Part shown: positions 34,337 to 43,303 of the stretch, in pieces
How the letters are laid out: each line of letters begins with the position of its first letter
Position numbering within the stretch: position 1 is the stretch's first letter
Source: SIG603 sp963589785
Lineage (GTDB): Bacteria > Bacillota > Clostridia > Oscillospirales > Acutalibacteraceae
Length of the DNA: 64,000 nt
Assembly: GCA_963589785.1 (NCBI GenBank)
Contig: CAVAMJ010000006.1
Location: 73,934-137,933, forward strand
Reading direction: 5' to 3'
The notes under the pieces: generated by a model
What the model was told of the DNA's origin: nothing
Database searches by the model: none
What the model saw: the letters and a program-made list of their open reading frames with translations, nothing else
Program-made: the position numbers and the translations under genes

Positions 34337-36013
34337 TTACTCTGACTTACTTTTCTTCTTAATTAACTTTTTAATCTTTTTGTTTACTGCGGCTCTGACA
34401 TTCAAAATAAAGTAAGGATCGAAGAAGTTTTCTGATTTCTTAGGGAAACCCTTAAATCGGATTTTTTCTCCGACTTCCTTTTCGATTAAATGAACCACCT
34501 CGTCACGGCTCATTCCAAGCTCCTCGAGAAGTGAAAACGCACGCATATCCTGAAGTGCATCAAAGAAAACAAACTGCCTTATCGACGGCATAGGTTTTCC
34601 ATCAGCACCGGGATAAACGGAGAAAGGATCTCCCGCCGGGAACGAGCAATCGCCGTCCGTTGTCAAAAACGGAGAGAGAAGTCTTTTGGATTCCTCACTG
34701 TAATAGAAATTATAGCCCCAGTGCAAAAATCCCTCGAGATTATATTTATAAAGAGCAAGCGAAATTATTCTGTTTCTCACGGACGGCATAGCAATGAAAC
34801 GGTTGCTTACATTGCCCCTACCCTGAGCACAGCAATAATATGTCCATAGCGGAGAAATTTCTTTTTCGATGAACTCGTCCGCTCTGTCATTTGATGCAAC
34901 GGGAATTTTCACAAGTCCCTGTTCGTAGAACTTCGGCTCAGAGAGCGCATCCATAACCTTGCAGTCGGCAAGCTCATCTTTCACAAGCTCCACCGCTTTT
35001 TGGTAGCTGTCGAGATTCTCGTCACTCGGCTCGTCCGATATATGAAAATAGCAATTCTGAAGTCTATTTGTTTCTTTCAAAAACTCCTTTAGCTCACGGA
35101 TAAGCGGAATAATCAGCTTTTTGTACTCCTCAGAATCGGCACTTAGAAACCAGCCTGATATTTTCTCGCCATTTTCGTCAACTATTTTCGGAGTGAACTT
35201 CGCTCCCCACTGCGTGAAAAGATGAGCTATCTCAAAGTGATTTATTCCCTTACTCTCCGCTAAACTCATAAATTTATCAAGCTTATCGAAAGAGAAGGAA
35301 TATCCGTCTGATGTTTTCTTGACATCAATTAGCTGCACGGTCGGTCTTTCGCCGCCTATCTCCGTATCGAGTGCGGGCGTGAAAATCGGCGTGAGTATCA
35401 TATTTCCGCCAAACTCAGCGTAGTTATCCATGTAGTCGGAAATGATCTCCATGTGCCTTTCGCTCATCGGCTCTTCTCCATAATAGGAGCTCAAGCAGTC
35501 GTAATGAAACCACTGAGTATATAAAAGCTTCTGCTTAGGCAACGAGGCGGCTATCACATCAAGCGAAAAGCTTTTTTCCGCCTTATTCTCGCCGCTTTCT
35601 GCCAAAAGCTTGATTTCATGAACTCCCTTTTGAGCGTCAAGCGGTATATTGAGTTCTACCCAAACTACCCTTGGCGCTTTCGGCAAAAGCTTAATTCTCG
35701 TCTTTTCGGTGAGTGGCTCGAGCAAATCGGGATATAGCCCCGCTTTTTTCGATAAATACCCCTCATCGGAGCGGTTTATGTGTGCCGCAAGCTCCACGGG
35801 GACATCTCTCACGATATAAAGCTTATAGGGAATATCCGATTGAATGCTTAATTTTGCATCGCAAAACATAGCCTCTTTGCTCTCGATTACCGCTTGAAAG
35901 CTGAATTTTTCCCCACGAAGAGCAGAAAACTCCTCGAAGCTTTTGAATTTTCTAAACGCCGAACCTACCTTCTCAAGAGGCGAAGTAAGGCTTATAGTCA
36001 GATTTTGCTCCAT
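34337..36013 (-). CDS. DUF4091/GH123-like protein
   Basis: 558 residues, no signal peptide. An N-terminal beta-sandwich (to about residue 170) precedes a TIM barrel with LLYTQWFHYDCLSSYYGEE and a DUF4091 C-terminal region. The adjacent acidic pair D327-E328 in CYFHISDEPSDEN sits where GH123 N-acetylgalactosaminidases carry their catalytic Asp-Glu. A beta-hexosaminidase-like activity in the cytosol is plausible; substrate unproven. The ATG at 36013 has AAAGGTAAC upstream and overlaps the serine hydrolase gene by 41 bases. Last gene of an esterase/hydrolase operon, which supports processing of an acylated glycan. Confidence 0.8.
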   Translation of the reverse strand: MEQNLTISLTSPLEKVGSAFRKFKSFEEFSALRGEKFSFQAVIESKEAMFCDAKLSIQSDIPYKLYIVRDVPVELAAHINRSDEGYLSKKAGLYPDLLEPLTEKTRIKLLPKAPRVVWVELNIPLDAQKGVHEIKLLAESGENKAEKSFSLDVIAASLPKQKLLYTQWFHYDCLSSYYGEEPMSERHMEIISDYMDNYAEFGGNMILTPIFTPALDTEIGGERPTVQLIDVKKTSDGYSFSFDKLDKFMSLAESKGINHFEIAHLFTQWGAKFTPKIVDENGEKISGWFLSADSEEYKKLIIPLIRELKEFLKETNRLQNCYFHISDEPSDENLDSYQKAVELVKDELADCKVMDALSEPKFYEQGLVKIPVASNDRADEFIEKEISPLWTYYCCAQGRGNVSNRFIAMPSVRNRIISLALYKYNLEGFLHWGYNFYYSEESKRLLSPFLTTDGDCSFPAGDPFSVYPGADGKPMPSIRQFVFFDALQDMRAFSLLEELGMSRDEVVHLIEKEVGEKIRFKGFPKKSENFFDPYFILNVRAAVNKKIKKLIKKKSKSE

Positions 36014-37502
36014 TTTTGTTACCTTTAGTGAATGTGATTGTTTCGGGTGGATTTCCTCCGATTCCGCCGACATTCAAAAGTGTCGAATCCGCAAGAAGTT
36101 TCGGATTTTCGCCAAGCTCCAAGCGGAACTTAACACCGCTTGCCGCACTCGTGCAGTAAACAAGAAATTCGAACGCCTCAGGGTTTGACCATGTGCCGAC
36201 AGCACCGTAATTCAAGCCGTTCAGCTTGAAGCTGTTAAAGTGTGCGTTTGTCGCAATAGGCAAGACCTCGCCCGTGTCCGTGACTATCGTGAGTGCATCA
36301 TCAGAGATATTTATAGTCATACTCTTGATTGAAGCGCCCTTTTTCGGCTGATTTTTCGCAAAATACATTCCTGAACCGCCGATAAGTCCGCACAAATCGG
36401 TTTTCACTTCTTCGTTTACTATCAACTCAAGACCGTCAAATTTATCGACAGCCTCAGGGTTTTTCTTTGAAATCGGATGATTTATCTCGAGATTATCAAG
36501 CTTATATTTCAGCACGGCATAGGCTTTCTCGTCCTCGGGAAGCGGCTTATCACCGATATACTTCAAAAGATAATCCCATGTTACCGTTAAAGTGTCAGGC
36601 ATGGTCGAGCTTGCCGACTGGAAAATGAACACAAGGTCCTTGTCGGGCACAACTATACCGTACTGACCGAATGCACCGTCCGCACGGAAAACACCCTTCG
36701 GCACGCACTGCCAGAACTGGAAGCCGTAGCCCTTGACCCAGTCAGGGTTGGACTGCGTGGTAGAATTGTCTATCTGATAGCCGCACGCAAGGTCAAACCA
36801 GCTTTCGGGAAGAAGTCTTTCACCCTCCCAAACACCCTTGTTAGCTACAAAGCGGATAAATTTAGCCATTTGCTCCGTTGTCAAAAAGCTGCCTGCGCCG
36901 CCCCAAAGTATGCCTTCGCTTATCTCCGCACAATAAACATCACCCATCGAAAGCTTGTCAAAAAGTCTCGGCTTGAGATAATCTGTAAGCTTTTCGCCTG
37001 TTTTTCTAAGAAGAATAGCGCAAAGCATATTTGTGCCCGCTGTGTTATATCTGAAGTACGTGCCGGGCTCGTGCTCAAACGGGTGATTTAAAAAGTCAGC
37101 GATATAATCTGTATCTATTCCGTATCCGCCCATTTCAGTGTCGTGACCGCAAGACATTGTGAGCAAAGATCTCACGTCAGCTTTCTTAAGGTTATCGTTC
37201 ACTTCGCTTGGCAGTTTGTCCGGGAAAATATCCACAAGCTTATCGTCAAGGCTAATCACTCCCTCGCTTACAGCAAAGCCGATTGCCGTTGATGTGAGTG
37301 ATTTTGTGAAGCTGAACATTATGTGAGCATCGTCATTGTTATACGGTCTCCAATGACCTTCGGCAAAAACGCTGTTTCCTTTTAAGAGCATCATGCCGTG
37401 CATTTCTGTTCCGACTGCTTCAAGAGCAGAGAGAAAATCAAGTATTCTATATGAGCTTATTCCCGCTTTTTCGGGAGTTATTCTGTCAAATTCAAATGCC
37501 AT
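35973..37502 (-). CDS. Beta-lactamase-fold serine hydrolase
   Basis: 509 residues: a class C beta-lactamase/esterase VIII domain (about 10-330) plus a 180-residue beta-rich C-terminal part. The SxxK motif is S64-F-T-K67 in MFSFTKSLTS; the tyrosine is Y152 in FRYNTAGTN, where the usual YxN reads Y-N-T. RADGAFGQYG supplies the late HxG-equivalent region. No signal peptide, so it acts inside the cell, probably as an esterase, amidase or peptidase rather than a drug-resistance lactamase. Start at 37502 chosen for its GGTGG site. Middle gene of a three-gene operon. Confidence 0.85.
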   Translation of the reverse strand: MAFEFDRITPEKAGISSYRILDFLSALEAVGTEMHGMMLLKGNSVFAEGHWRPYNNDDAHIMFSFTKSLTSTAIGFAVSEGVISLDDKLVDIFPDKLPSEVNDNLKKADVRSLLTMSCGHDTEMGGYGIDTDYIADFLNHPFEHEPGTYFRYNTAGTNMLCAILLRKTGEKLTDYLKPRLFDKLSMGDVYCAEISEGILWGGAGSFLTTEQMAKFIRFVANKGVWEGERLLPESWFDLACGYQIDNSTTQSNPDWVKGYGFQFWQCVPKGVFRADGAFGQYGIVVPDKDLVFIFQSASSTMPDTLTVTWDYLLKYIGDKPLPEDEKAYAVLKYKLDNLEINHPISKKNPEAVDKFDGLELIVNEEVKTDLCGLIGGSGMYFAKNQPKKGASIKSMTINISDDALTIVTDTGEVLPIATNAHFNSFKLNGLNYGAVGTWSNPEAFEFLVYCTSAASGVKFRLELGENPKLLADSTLLNVGGIGGNPPETITFTKGNKNGAKSDYKPYFAS

Positions 37503-37540
37503 TTTATCCACCGTCCTATAAATTTTGCCTTTAGTGCAGC

Positions 37541-38197
37541 TCAAATTTCTCTGTTGTAGTCAAAGTCGAGCTTATTAAGTATTGTTTTCGCCATATACAT
37601 TGCGCCTTGGGAATTCGGATGAATTCTGTCCCAAGTGAAATAACTCGAATGATAGTACTTAAGTATTTTCACCCAAGCCGACTGCATATCAACGAACACG
37701 GCATCATATTTTTCAGCAAGCTTTTTGACAACCGCAGAGTACTCGTCCATTCTCGCACGCATTCGGTCGTTTTCGTTTTCCTCGATATAATACGGAGTGA
37801 CAAGTATCAGCTTTTTCACGAACTCCTTCGAGCTCTCGATTATATGCGTGAGGTTCTCCTCGTATTCCTCAAGCGAAACCGCATCCTCATAGATAAGCGG
37901 CGTATCAAACTGGCGCCATACATCGTTTATGCCGATGCATATGAGCAAATTTTCGGGGCGATACGGCACAACGTCCTTTTCGTATCGTGCGACAAGGTCA
38001 CGGCTTGTGTTTCCGCTTACGCCCTTGTTGATAACTCTTATATTGTAGTCGGGATAGCTTGTTGCAAAAAACGACTGCAAATCAGCCGCATATCCGACAC
38101 CTATCGCCTCGAAAAGTCCCTCGCCCGGCTCTTTTTTGTTCATATCGGTTACAGAATCTCCGAAAAGGAGAAGTTTTGTATCTTTCTCTATTAACAT
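37541..38197 (-). CDS. SGNH/GDSL family hydrolase
   Basis: 218 residues. Block I GDSVTD gives the nucleophile serine, block II the NKGVSGNTSRDL glycine and block III the GINDVW asparagine; block V DRIHPNSQG supplies Asp and His. Likely an acyl-esterase that deacetylates a sugar or oligosaccharide in the cytosol; no signal peptide. GGGAGGA site. First gene of the SGNH-serine hydrolase-DUF4091 operon, with a clear promoter at 38254-38282. Confidence 0.9.
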   Translation of the reverse strand: MLIEKDTKLLLFGDSVTDMNKKEPGEGLFEAIGVGYAADLQSFFATSYPDYNIRVINKGVSGNTSRDLVARYEKDVVPYRPENLLICIGINDVWRQFDTPLIYEDAVSLEEYEENLTHIIESSKEFVKKLILVTPYYIEENENDRMRARMDEYSAVVKKLAEKYDAVFVDMQSAWVKILKYYHSSYFTWDRIHPNSQGAMYMAKTILNKLDFDYNREI

Positions 38198-38253
38198 TTT
38201 TAAATCCTCCCAAAATGAAAATCCTTACTTATAATTTTCAAGTACACAAGCAG

Positions 38254-38282
38254 AATATAACACAAGTATTAGCTTTTTTCAA
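38254..38282 (-). promoter_or_regulatory. Promoter of the SGNH operon
   Basis: On the - strand, TTGAAA (38282-38277), 17 bases, TATATT (38259-38254), with a TGT extension. Confidence 0.7.
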
Positions 38283-38446
38283 TACGCCGAAAAACGAAAT
38301 TATCGACTTTTTATAACACTTATAATAAATAGATTTTCCCGCACTTAATACATTGTTAATTTTCTTTACGGAAAAATCTCCTAATGTTCACAAACTCTTA
38401 ATGAAAAGAATATTTTCTTTTCATATATGAACAGTATAATTCAAGC

Positions 38447-38731
38447 ATAAACTTCAAAGAAAGCTGTAAGGTGTGCGAACGGTATGCACAAGCGGTTTTC
38501 TGACAGGAAACCGTAGGTTCGCTAATTTACTTTGAGTTTCAATTACATTAACTGCCCAAGCCTTTCGGCGGTGGCAGACAAACTACAACATGTCGGTAAA
38601 TCTTTTGATGTAGACATTTAAATTATATTACTTAGATTACGAGGCATTTAATATATTCTTTTCTTTCATTTTTACTCCTCAATTTAACAGTAAGAAGGCA
38701 AAAAGCTCGGTGAGAACCGAGCTTTTTGTTC
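38447..38731 (+). ncRNA. Candidate structured non-coding RNA, family unknown
   Basis: Downstream of TATAAT (38435-38440; -35 weak). Outer stem GCGAAC (38475-38480) with GTTCGC (38517-38522) encloses a 9-bp hairpin CGGTTTTCT/AGGAAACCG (38493-38513). A second domain is CTGCC/GGCAG (38552-38556 with 38573-38577) around GCC-TTTC-GGC, and a third ATGTC/GACAT (38590-38617). The likely end is the terminator at 38699-38730. I could not match it to 6S, SRP, T-box, tmRNA or a riboswitch I know. Strand is inferred from the promoter and terminator; the stems alone are symmetrical. Confidence 0.45.
38699..38730. terminator. Bidirectional terminator
   Basis: AAAAGCTCGG pairs with CCGAGCTTTT around TGAGAA (38701-38726), T residues on both sides. 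Closes the membrane protein gene (-) and the candidate RNA (+). Confidence 0.8.
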
Positions 38732-38739
38732 GTGTATAA

Positions 38740-39357
38740 TTAGTTTTTAGTAAACATAAACCAGTTGTCGGCATCTACCTCTGCGAATTTGTTAGAGATT
38801 TCTTCGTCCAAGCTATCTTCAGCAAAGCGGCGAACCTCTTTCCAGCCGAGCTCTTCCGCAGTATAAACCGCTCTGTCACGAAGGGTAGCAGAGTTTCTCT
38901 CGCACAAATACGGTGTGCCGTCTCTCGAGTCAACCACGATTGTTCTCGTCTTGCCAAATCCACTTGACTTAAGCGGGAACAGTGGCTTTCCGTATTTTTT
39001 CACCCAAGTGGCATAGGGCTTCATCTCGCCATTTTTACGCTTTCTGCCCAAATATCTCAGCGTAAAAACAATATCGATATAAAGCACAAGGCTGATAAGG
39101 AACGACATAATCGACATTCCGAAAGAAAAACGCGTGAGCAAGCCTGTTGAAATGCAAAGCACAAGGCTGATTAGCGTGATTATTATTCCGATTAACGATA
39201 TCTTTCTGCCCTGTTTTCTCGTTTTAATGCAGTCAAGAAACGCATATATATTCACGGCAGCCGCCGCAAGCAAATTTGCAAACGAAGCCATAGAAGTCAG
39301 CGAAAGGCACACTCCCACAAGCGCGAACACGCTGAATCCGTATTGTGTTTTCTTCAT
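38740..39357 (-). CDS. Membrane protein of unknown function
   Basis: 205 residues. Four hydrophobic helices occupy roughly residues 8-105, followed by a charged cytosolic domain of about 100 residues (KRKNGEMKPYATWVKKYG to the end). I do not recognise a family. The ATG at 39357 gives MKKTQYGFSVFALVG; an in-frame GTG at 39372 with AAGG upstream is an alternative start. It is transcribed alone and convergent with the candidate RNA. Confidence 0.6.
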   Translation of the reverse strand: MKKTQYGFSVFALVGVCLSLTSMASFANLLAAAAVNIYAFLDCIKTRKQGRKISLIGIIITLISLVLCISTGLLTRFSFGMSIMSFLISLVLYIDIVFTLRYLGRKRKNGEMKPYATWVKKYGKPLFPLKSSGFGKTRTIVVDSRDGTPYLCERNSATLRDRAVYTAEELGWKEVRRFAEDSLDEEISNKFAEVDADNWFMFTKN

Positions 39358-39565
39358 TTTCAAAGCAATCACCCCGTTACCTTTTTCGATATTTTATCAA
39401 ATATTAAAGCTTCTTTCAAGACTAGCGTTCCACTCTAAATTGCCCTTGCATACATTCGCCTTGTGTGCGATAATCATAATACGGTTGTTTGCTCAATTTG
39501 CTTATCTAAAAAACTGAGCCAAATCCGTTTTGGATTTTTACTAATTTAACTATTCGGAGGTCAAT

Positions 39566-40174
39566 ATGAGAACCTTAGTGAGAACAGTAAATGAGTGGGA
39601 TGCTCCCACCATGCTTAAAATATACGATAATTACATAGGCACCAACACCTGTTCGGATACCGAACTGCCGACCATTGCGGAATTTGTCAAGAGAATAGAT
39701 AAATACACCTACGGCTTCGGCTGGTTACTTAGTGAAATCGACTCTGAAACAGCGGGATTTTGCGTGCTAAGCGAGAACAGCTATAACCCTAAGGATATGT
39801 TCTCCGCAGAAATCAAACTTTGGGTAAAGCCTAATCTCATGAGACGAGGTGTCGGCAACTCTCTCTATCACATGATGTTCGGACTTATGGAGCTTGGCGA
39901 CAAGCGCAAGGTTTACGCAAGAATTAATCTTCCGAACAGCGACGCTGTCGCATTCCACAAGCACTGGGGATTTAACGAGGTTGAGACATTGAAGGGCGGC
40001 TTCGAGAAAAACGGCGACAAGTACGATGTGCTTGTCATGGAAAGAGATTTAGTCCCGTCCAAGCCCGATGCAATAAAGCCGATTAAACCGATTATCGTCA
40101 AGCTTGACAAGCCCGCCGAGTTCAGAAAGCTTCAGCTTGAGGCTGGCGATTTAATCAAACCGCTTAGCTTATAA
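39566..40174 (+). CDS. GNAT family N-acetyltransferase
   Basis: 202 residues. The GNAT fold (about 1-160) shows motif A as EIKLWVKPNLMRRGVGNSLY, with R-R-G-V-G binding the acetyl-CoA pyrophosphate, and motif B as NLPNSDAVAFHKHWGF. The pattern resembles phosphinothricin/amino-acid acetyltransferases. A C-terminal tail of about 40 residues (KPIKPIIVKLDKP) lies beyond the fold and is not recognised. Acetyl acceptor unknown. CGGAGG site. Single gene with a strong terminator. Confidence 0.88.
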   Translation: MRTLVRTVNEWDAPTMLKIYDNYIGTNTCSDTELPTIAEFVKRIDKYTYGFGWLLSEIDSETAGFCVLSENSYNPKDMFSAEIKLWVKPNLMRRGVGNSLYHMMFGLMELGDKRKVYARINLPNSDAVAFHKHWGFNEVETLKGGFEKNGDKYDVLVMERDLVPSKPDAIKPIKPIIVKLDKPAEFRKLQLEAGDLIKPLSL

Positions 40175-40200
40175 TTACCGTAAAAATAACACGCAAATCT

Positions 40201-40229
40201 AAGGAACAGTCTCGGCTGTTCCTTTTTTT
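40201..40229 (+). terminator. GNAT gene terminator
   Basis: AAGGAACAG (40201-40209) pairs with CTGTTCCTT (40216-40224); seven T residues follow. Confidence 0.88.
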
Positions 40230-40234
40230 CACGC

Positions 40235-40279
40235 AAAAACAGAAGAAGTCGGCAAGCTTATAGCTGTCGGCTTCTTCTG
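40235..40279 (-). terminator. Terminator of the EF-G-like gene
   Basis: A 15-bp stem with two G-U pairs (40240-40254 with 40265-40279), followed on the - strand by TTTTTGCG. Confidence 0.8.
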
Positions 40280-40361
40280 AATTTAATTATTAAGGAGAGA
40301 GATATTATCAAAATTAAATCGCATCAATTTTTCAAATGCCTTCTATCCCTTTTATCTTTTA

Positions 40362-42419
40362 TCACTTCTTAGCGTCTGCGATAACCTTTTGAGCTACATT
40401 TTCAGGAGCCTGCTCATATCTTACAAACGAGAAGGTATAGGAGCCTCTGCCCTGAGTTACCTGACGGACATAAGTTGTGAAATCATGCATCTCTGCAACA
40501 GGTACTTCAGCCTGAATTTCCTGCTTGCCGTCACTTGTGACGTCCATGCCGAGGACACGTCCTCTTCTCTTTGTGACCTCACCCATGATGTCGCCCATGT
40601 TGTCAGCCGGAACAACTGCCTTGAGTTCTCCGATTGGCTCGAGGATAACAGGGTCTGCCTTTGGCATACCGGCCTTGTAAGCTTCTGCCGCCGCAAGCTT
40701 AAAGCTCATTTCTGAAGAATCAACAGGGTGATAAGATCCGTCATAAAGAACTGCGCTAAGTCCTACAACAGGGTATCCTGCAAGCGGGCCCTTTTCTACG
40801 CACTCCTGGAGTCCCTTTTCTACTGCCGGGAAGAATCCCTTAGGAACGGAGCCGCCGACAACTCTCTCGCCGAAAACAAGTCCTTCGGCATCGCATGGAC
40901 TGAACTCGATCCAAACATCACCGAACTGACCGTGGCCGCCTGTCTGCTTCTTGTATCTTCCCTGAACCTCAACCTTCTTGCGGATAGTCTCTCTGTAAGC
41001 TACCTTCGGCTTGGTGAGAGTTATCTCTGTGCCAAACTTAGACTTGAGCTTGGATACGACAACATCGAGATGCTGTTCGCCGAGACCCGAAAGAATCATC
41101 TGGTGAGTTTCGTTGTTTGTTTCGAATTTGATTGTCGGGTCTTCCTCGCAAAGTCTCAAAATTCCCTGAGCTATCTTCTCCTCGTCGCCCTTGTCCTTAG
41201 GAACAATTGCCATGGAGAGTGTAGGTGTAGGATAATCGACTCCCTCGAGTGTGACCTTTCTTATAGGTGAGCAAAGAGTATCGCCCGTATTTGTGCCGGA
41301 AAGCTTCGGAATTGCGCCGATGTCTCCCGCACCGATATATTTTACCTCAGTCTGCTTTTTGCCGACCATGGTGACGACCTTGTTAATTCTCTCAGCCGCA
41401 CCTGTGCGCATATTGACAACCTGGGTGTCCTGACCGATTTTACCGGAAATAACCTTGATGAAGGAAAGCTTGCCGATAAACGGGTCTGCGATAGTCTTGA
41501 ATACAACAGCCGCTGCCGCAGCATCTTCCTTAACCTGTAACTCGACAGGATTTCCGTCAGGATCGACAGCAACCTCAGAAGCCTTGTCAGCCGCACTCGG
41601 TGCAAGCCATGCAAGACCGTCCATAAACTGCTCCATGCCTCTCATGAGCATAGCATCACCGCAGAAAACAGGGATGATTGTTCCGTTCTTAACGCCCTTG
41701 CTTACGCCGACGATAACTTCTTCGGGAGTGAACTCCTCGCCGCTGAAGTACTTCTCGAACAATTCGTCATCTGTCTCTGCAACAGCCTCATAGATAGCTG
41801 TTCTCAGTCCCTCGAGTCTTGCTCCCATGTCAGGCATGTTTACAAGCTGTGGCTTGCCCTGAGAATAGTCATAGCAGCGATACTCGAGCATATTGATATA
41901 TTTATCGGCTTTGCCGTCCTCAAAGAAAGGAACGACAACAGGACAAATCTGTGGGCCGAATGTATTTTTAAGTTCCTCGAAAACTCCGTAGAAATCAGAG
42001 CCCTCGTCACAAAGTCCGTTGACAAAGATAATCTTTGCAAGACCTCTCTTGTTTGCGGCTGCCATTGCCTTTTCGGCACCAACCGTTACGCCGCTCTTTC
42101 CTGCTATAACAACGAGTGCCGTGTCGGCAGCTCTCATAGTTTCGCAAAGTCCGCCCTCAAAGTCAAAAAGTCCGGGTGCGTCAAGAAGATTGATTTTCTT
42201 GTTTTTCCACTCAAACGGTGCAACCGCAGCGGAAACAGAGGTCTTTCTCTTGATTTCCTCAGGGTCGTTATCGAGGACTGTGTTTCCATCGGCTATCTTG
42301 CCTCTTCTGTCGGATGCGCCTGCGAGGTAGAGCATTGCTTCGGCAAGACTGGTCTTGCCGGATCCGCTGTGTCCTGAAATAGCCAGATTAATTATGTTTT
42401 TTGCCTGATACTGATTCAT
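40362..42419 (-). CDS. EF-G-like translation GTPase paralogue
   Basis: 685 residues with the five-domain layout of elongation factor G. Walker A GHSGSGKTS is at 16-24. Key differences from true EF-G: the G3 motif reads DAPGLFDF (80-87), so L84 replaces the catalytic histidine of DTPGHVDF; switch I lacks RGITI; and the NKMD base-specificity motif reads NGLCD (134-138). Domain IV keeps TGGHGQFGDVWIE and the C-terminus KRRGRVLGM. It is therefore the EF-G-like paralogue found in many Clostridia, probably a slow or altered GTPase with a ribosome-related role not yet defined. The ATG at 42419 has AGGAGCG upstream. Confidence 0.88.
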   Translation of the reverse strand: MNQYQAKNIINLAISGHSGSGKTSLAEAMLYLAGASDRRGKIADGNTVLDNDPEEIKRKTSVSAAVAPFEWKNKKINLLDAPGLFDFEGGLCETMRAADTALVVIAGKSGVTVGAEKAMAAANKRGLAKIIFVNGLCDEGSDFYGVFEELKNTFGPQICPVVVPFFEDGKADKYINMLEYRCYDYSQGKPQLVNMPDMGARLEGLRTAIYEAVAETDDELFEKYFSGEEFTPEEVIVGVSKGVKNGTIIPVFCGDAMLMRGMEQFMDGLAWLAPSAADKASEVAVDPDGNPVELQVKEDAAAAAVVFKTIADPFIGKLSFIKVISGKIGQDTQVVNMRTGAAERINKVVTMVGKKQTEVKYIGAGDIGAIPKLSGTNTGDTLCSPIRKVTLEGVDYPTPTLSMAIVPKDKGDEEKIAQGILRLCEEDPTIKFETNNETHQMILSGLGEQHLDVVVSKLKSKFGTEITLTKPKVAYRETIRKKVEVQGRYKKQTGGHGQFGDVWIEFSPCDAEGLVFGERVVGGSVPKGFFPAVEKGLQECVEKGPLAGYPVVGLSAVLYDGSYHPVDSSEMSFKLAAAEAYKAGMPKADPVILEPIGELKAVVPADNMGDIMGEVTKRRGRVLGMDVTSDGKQEIQAEVPVAEMHDFTTYVRQVTQGRGSYTFSFVRYEQAPENVAQKVIADAKK

Positions 42420-42640
42420 ATGAATCGCTCCTTCCGATGGACCGTCTCTCCTTAATATCAATGCGGCCCGTCACCTTATATTCTAAACAAAGAAAAATTA
42501 AGTCCTTTTTCTTATTTAGCAATATAAGTATACGATAATTGTGGAACAATTTCAATAGAATAATCAAATTTTTACAGAATTTATTTCTGTTCTTTACTTT
42601 TTTTGTGAAAAATGCGAAATAAAGCTGATTTTAGCAAAAA

Positions 42641-43099
42641 TCACTTCTGAACTACATTCGTATCGAGCATAAGGGTAATGGGGCCGTTGTTGAAAACATC
42701 GACATCCATGTGAGCTCCGAATTCTCCCGTCTCGATTTTTTTTGCACAGCCGGATGCTTTTATGAGGCTGACAAAATAATCATAAAGCTCCTTTGCCGCA
42801 TCGCCTTTTGCGGCATTGATGAATGAGGGACGGTTGCCCTTGCGGCAATCTGCCGAGAGAGTGAAATTAGAAACTATCATAATATCTCCGCCTATGTCGC
42901 TAAGCGAAAGATTAAGCTTATCGTCTGCATCGGAGAAAATTCTCAAGCCTGAAATTTTCTTAGCGAGATACTCCGCTTGTTCCTTTTGGTCGCCCTCCAT
43001 AACGCCGAGAAAAACAACTAAACCCTCGCCTGTTTCTCTCTCAATCTTATGATCTATCGTAATATGTGCCTTGTGGACACGCTGAACTACTGCTCTCAT
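42641..43099 (-). CDS. dtd: D-aminoacyl-tRNA deacylase
   Basis: 152 residues, full length for DTD. It hydrolyses D-aminoacyl-tRNA (and Gly-tRNA-Ala), protecting translation from wrong-handed residues. The start MRAVVQRV, the active-site SNFTL with T80 and the NNGPITLMLDT loop (Gly-cisPro motif as GP) are all present. AAAGGATAAT site. Often beside relA in Firmicutes; here it stands alone between an EF-G paralogue and a divergent PASTA protein. Confidence 0.96.
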   Translation of the reverse strand: MRAVVQRVHKAHITIDHKIERETGEGLVVFLGVMEGDQKEQAEYLAKKISGLRIFSDADDKLNLSLSDIGGDIMIVSNFTLSADCRKGNRPSFINAAKGDAAKELYDYFVSLIKASGCAKKIETGEFGAHMDVDVFNNGPITLMLDTNVVQK

Positions 43100-43203
43100 T
43101 TTTATTATCCTTTCTATTTACTTATTTGCACCGACAGTTTAGCACACAAGGCGCTGATTTTGCAAGCAAAGCAAAACGCACATTTGATTTAAATCTCAAT
43201 TCA

Positions 43204-43232
43204 TTTACAAGAAAAGAAACTTGTGATAAAAT
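43204..43232 (+). promoter_or_regulatory. Promoter of the PASTA pseudokinase gene
   Basis: TTTACA (43204-43209), 17 bases, TAAAAT (43227-43232) with TGA just before the -10. Confidence 0.6.
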
Positions 43233-43303
43233 TAGGATTAACACAGACTAAGAGCACCTAATCATAAATATCAAAAATCAGCATTTTTCAAGGAGAAAGT
43301 TAA

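Larger units (their letters stand above)
38198..38739. other. Intergenic region with candidate RNA gene
   Basis: Contains the leftward promoter of the SGNH operon, a rightward TATAAT (38435-38440), a run of nested hairpins (38475-38617) and a bidirectional terminator (38699-38730). No coding frame is supported. Confidence 0.6.

Noticed and set aside
35973..37502. Beta-lactam resistance gene
   Set aside because: No signal peptide, an extra C-terminal domain, a Y-N-T variant motif and operon partners for glycan processing argue for a cytosolic esterase/amidase instead.
38447..38731. 6S RNA, SRP RNA or lysine/Mg riboswitch
   Set aside because: The ends do not pair into the long rod of 6S, the SRP tetraloop helix is missing, and the conserved cores of the lysine and M-box classes are absent.
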